In this document: positions 62,650-64,000 of the stretch, one piece after another
Layout of the letters: each line of letters starts with the position of its first letter
Position numbering within the stretch: the stretch's first letter is position 1
Assembly (NCBI RefSeq): GCF_011405515.1
Contig: NZ_AP022671.1
Coordinates: forward strand, 2,294,001 to 2,358,000
Source: Nitrospira sp. KM1
Lineage (GTDB): Bacteria > Nitrospirota > Nitrospiria > Nitrospirales > Nitrospiraceae
Length of the DNA: 64,000 nucleotides
Direction of reading: 5' to 3'
Made by a program: the position numbers and the translations under genes
Notes under the pieces: generated by a model
Told to the model about the DNA's origin: nothing
The model's input: only the letters and a program-made list of their open reading frames with translations
Databases searched by the model: none

Positions 62650-63576
62650 TCATTCGAAGATGTCGTTCAGTACATTGGCCAATCGAACACCAGCAAGCGC
62701 CACCCGCTGTTCGGCAAGCTCGCGCGCGGCCGTTTTGTACGCATCGTCAAGCGTATACGGTCCTGCTCCAGCTCCCACTGGAAAGGCATACGCTACGGCT
62801 TTTGCCGCCTGAAAACTTTCCTCAACCCATACGGCCTCATCAAGAATCATTCCGAGTTCCTTCTCCACCGGTGATAATGAATTGGCTTTCGCCATCGCGG
62901 GTTCGTAGCTCTCGCTCGTGCCGAGCACATCATCCCAAAAGGCATGGAGCCTTCCATTGCAGACGGTCGGCTGTATGCAGAGATTCACGTCGTTCCCTCC
63001 GCGATCACCTTGGGGCAATTGCTGATCAAAACGCGTCGTGGCATGTAAGGGTTGGTGAACATCCCCTACCAGATGGATCAACCAGACTAGATCGTAGGAT
63101 TTCACGTCCTTCGAGGCCTTGGGATCTTTGAGTGTAGTCCGAAAGGTCGCAATTTGTGTTTGGACGTTCGGCACATCAGGCTTTGGCACCGCCATGTTGT
63201 CCGGTGAAAACGGAATGTCGATGAAGTGCCAATATCGATGCATCAACTTATCTGCATAGCCAATGTTGCGGTTCGCCTCGGGTCCATTGGGCAAATTGCC
63301 GTCATTTTGATAGCCCATTTCCTGATTCTTAATCAGATCCGGCCACGTTGCGGCTCGCATGAAGGCCGCTTTCGGTTGGTCATCAGCAGCGACTCCCCTC
63401 ACCCACGCCTCATAGAGATCGTTCTCTCGGAGTAACTCATCGATGGCAGTTCGAGCTTTTGGATTTAAGCGATCATACGCAATCGCCACGACGGTCATAT
63501 GACCGAAGCTATTCCAGCCGTGCCCAGCGGTCGTCAGTACAAAAAGAAAGAACAAACTGATCAGTATGTGTTTCAT
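62650..63576 (-). CDS. S1/P1-type nuclease
   Basis: A 308-residue secreted zinc nuclease. The signal MKHILISLFFLFVLTTAGHG leads to the mature N-terminus WNSFGHMTV, whose Trp-His residues are metal ligands in this family. Further zinc residues appear in RYWHFIDIPF, LVWLIHLVGDVHQPLH, GGNDVN and LHAFWDDVLG. It cleaves single-stranded RNA and DNA at the 3' phosphate. Together with the SNase nearby it suggests nucleic-acid scavenging or extracellular DNA processing. The ATG at 63576 gives a proper signal. Confidence 0.92.
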   Translation of the reverse strand: MKHILISLFFLFVLTTAGHGWNSFGHMTVVAIAYDRLNPKARTAIDELLRENDLYEAWVRGVAADDQPKAAFMRAATWPDLIKNQEMGYQNDGNLPNGPEANRNIGYADKLMHRYWHFIDIPFSPDNMAVPKPDVPNVQTQIATFRTTLKDPKASKDVKSYDLVWLIHLVGDVHQPLHATTRFDQQLPQGDRGGNDVNLCIQPTVCNGRLHAFWDDVLGTSESYEPAMAKANSLSPVEKELGMILDEAVWVEESFQAAKAVAYAFPVGAGAGPYTLDDAYKTAARELAEQRVALAGVRLANVLNDIFE

Positions 63577-63772
63577 AACTATGTTGGACAGGCTACAGCA
63601 AGTGTCATACCTGTTTAAAGAGGGCGGGCACTCGCGGGGCGATATCCACAAGAAGTAAACTCACGTATATGTGCACTTTATGGACAACTCGTTCCTGCGG
63701 CACAGTGATTGACAGGACCAAAAGAGATTCCCCCCACTCATGGGTGGTGTTTTCGGTACTGCATTTTAGCCT

Positions 63773-64000
63773 ATGCTATGGCTCCAATTGGTGATCAAGA
63801 TCGAGGGTCTCTTGACTCTGACCGTTGGCGAGCGGTTTGCCGATTTAGGCCAGTTCACCTGGCAAGCATTGGTGTTCCTCCTGATTGGAGGCATCATGAT
63901 GATGCTCATTGATTGGACGGTACGGCGGTTTGGCCACGACAAGGTGAGTCACGCGCAGTATATGACAGCATTGGCCTTGAGTGGTCTCCTCGGCTTGTTC
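63773..64000 (+). CDS. Membrane protein, N-terminal part (truncated by the window)
   Basis: A plus-strand frame is open to the right edge. It encodes MLWLQLVIKIEGLLTLTVGE, a hydrophobic helix ALVFLLIGGIMMMLIDWTV, then a polar loop and the start of a second helix (MTALALSGLLGLF). The in-frame stop just before the ATG fixes the start. The family is not recognised from the first 76 residues. Confidence 0.6.
   Translation, partial: MLWLQLVIKIEGLLTLTVGERFADLGQFTWQALVFLLIGGIMMMLIDWTVRRFGHDKVSHAQYMTALALSGLLGLF

Noticed and set aside
1-64000. CRISPR arrays, rRNA and tRNA genes, intact insertion sequences
   Set aside because: No regularly spaced repeats, no transposase frame and no cloverleaf-like conserved blocks were found on reading both strands.

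Overview
The window (64 kb, GC-rich, densely coding on both strands) looks like a chromosome segment of a nitrite-oxidising bacterium of the genus Nitrospira. The deciding evidence is a complete nitrite oxidoreductase pair (nxrA with a Tat signal, nxrB with four Fe-S motif sets). It is surrounded by genes typical of that lineage: a cytochrome bd-like oxidase, a copper nitrite reductase (nirK), a sigma-54 activator and SUMF1-domain proteins. I cannot name a species from sequence reading alone.

Layout. 1-14.3 kb: housekeeping and accessory genes. These are two DsrE-family proteins and a TusA-like carrier, endonuclease III, FtcD overlapping rpsU, a Rieske oxygenase, a KefB-type antiporter, a HAD hydrolase, a UDP-glucuronate epimerase, an MBL-fold protein, a SUMF1-domain protein and HemD. 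14.3-34.7 kb: a 20-kb block with every gene on the minus strand, the nitrogen/copper region. In transcription order it reads TonB-like, YceI, alcohol dehydrogenase, LolA-like, SUMF1, bd-like oxidase, nxrA, nxrB, CHASE3 membrane protein, sigma-54 activator, nirK and a giant multicopper oxidase. 34.7-48.5 kb: tdh-kbl threonine degradation, mlaA, envelope proteins, an FkbO/Hyg5-type chorismatase, DUF4105/DUF3015 proteins, M48 and AIM24 proteins and a Tat-exported amidohydrolase. 48.6-64 kb: a large TPR/transmembrane protein beside a lone type II-like secretin, c-di-GMP proteins, a nuclease pair (SNase, S1/P1) and a zone of decayed genes (selO fragment, VOC pseudogene).

The most interesting signal is regulatory. 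A 24-bp dyad with the same 10-4-10 geometry lies about 115-120 bp upstream of sigma-54-type -24/-12 elements in front of both nxrA and nirK. A third sigma-54-like element precedes the bd-like oxidase. The sigma-54 activator gene sits between the nxr and nirK units and is preceded by a CHASE3 membrane protein that has no output domain. I infer one regulon that joins nitrite oxidation, nitrite reduction and a terminal-oxidase-like protein. The nirK unit also carries a ~1,610-residue multicopper oxidase in which the copper motifs appear in circularly permuted order, as in MnxG-type enzymes. No CRISPR array, rRNA, tRNA or intact insertion sequence was seen.
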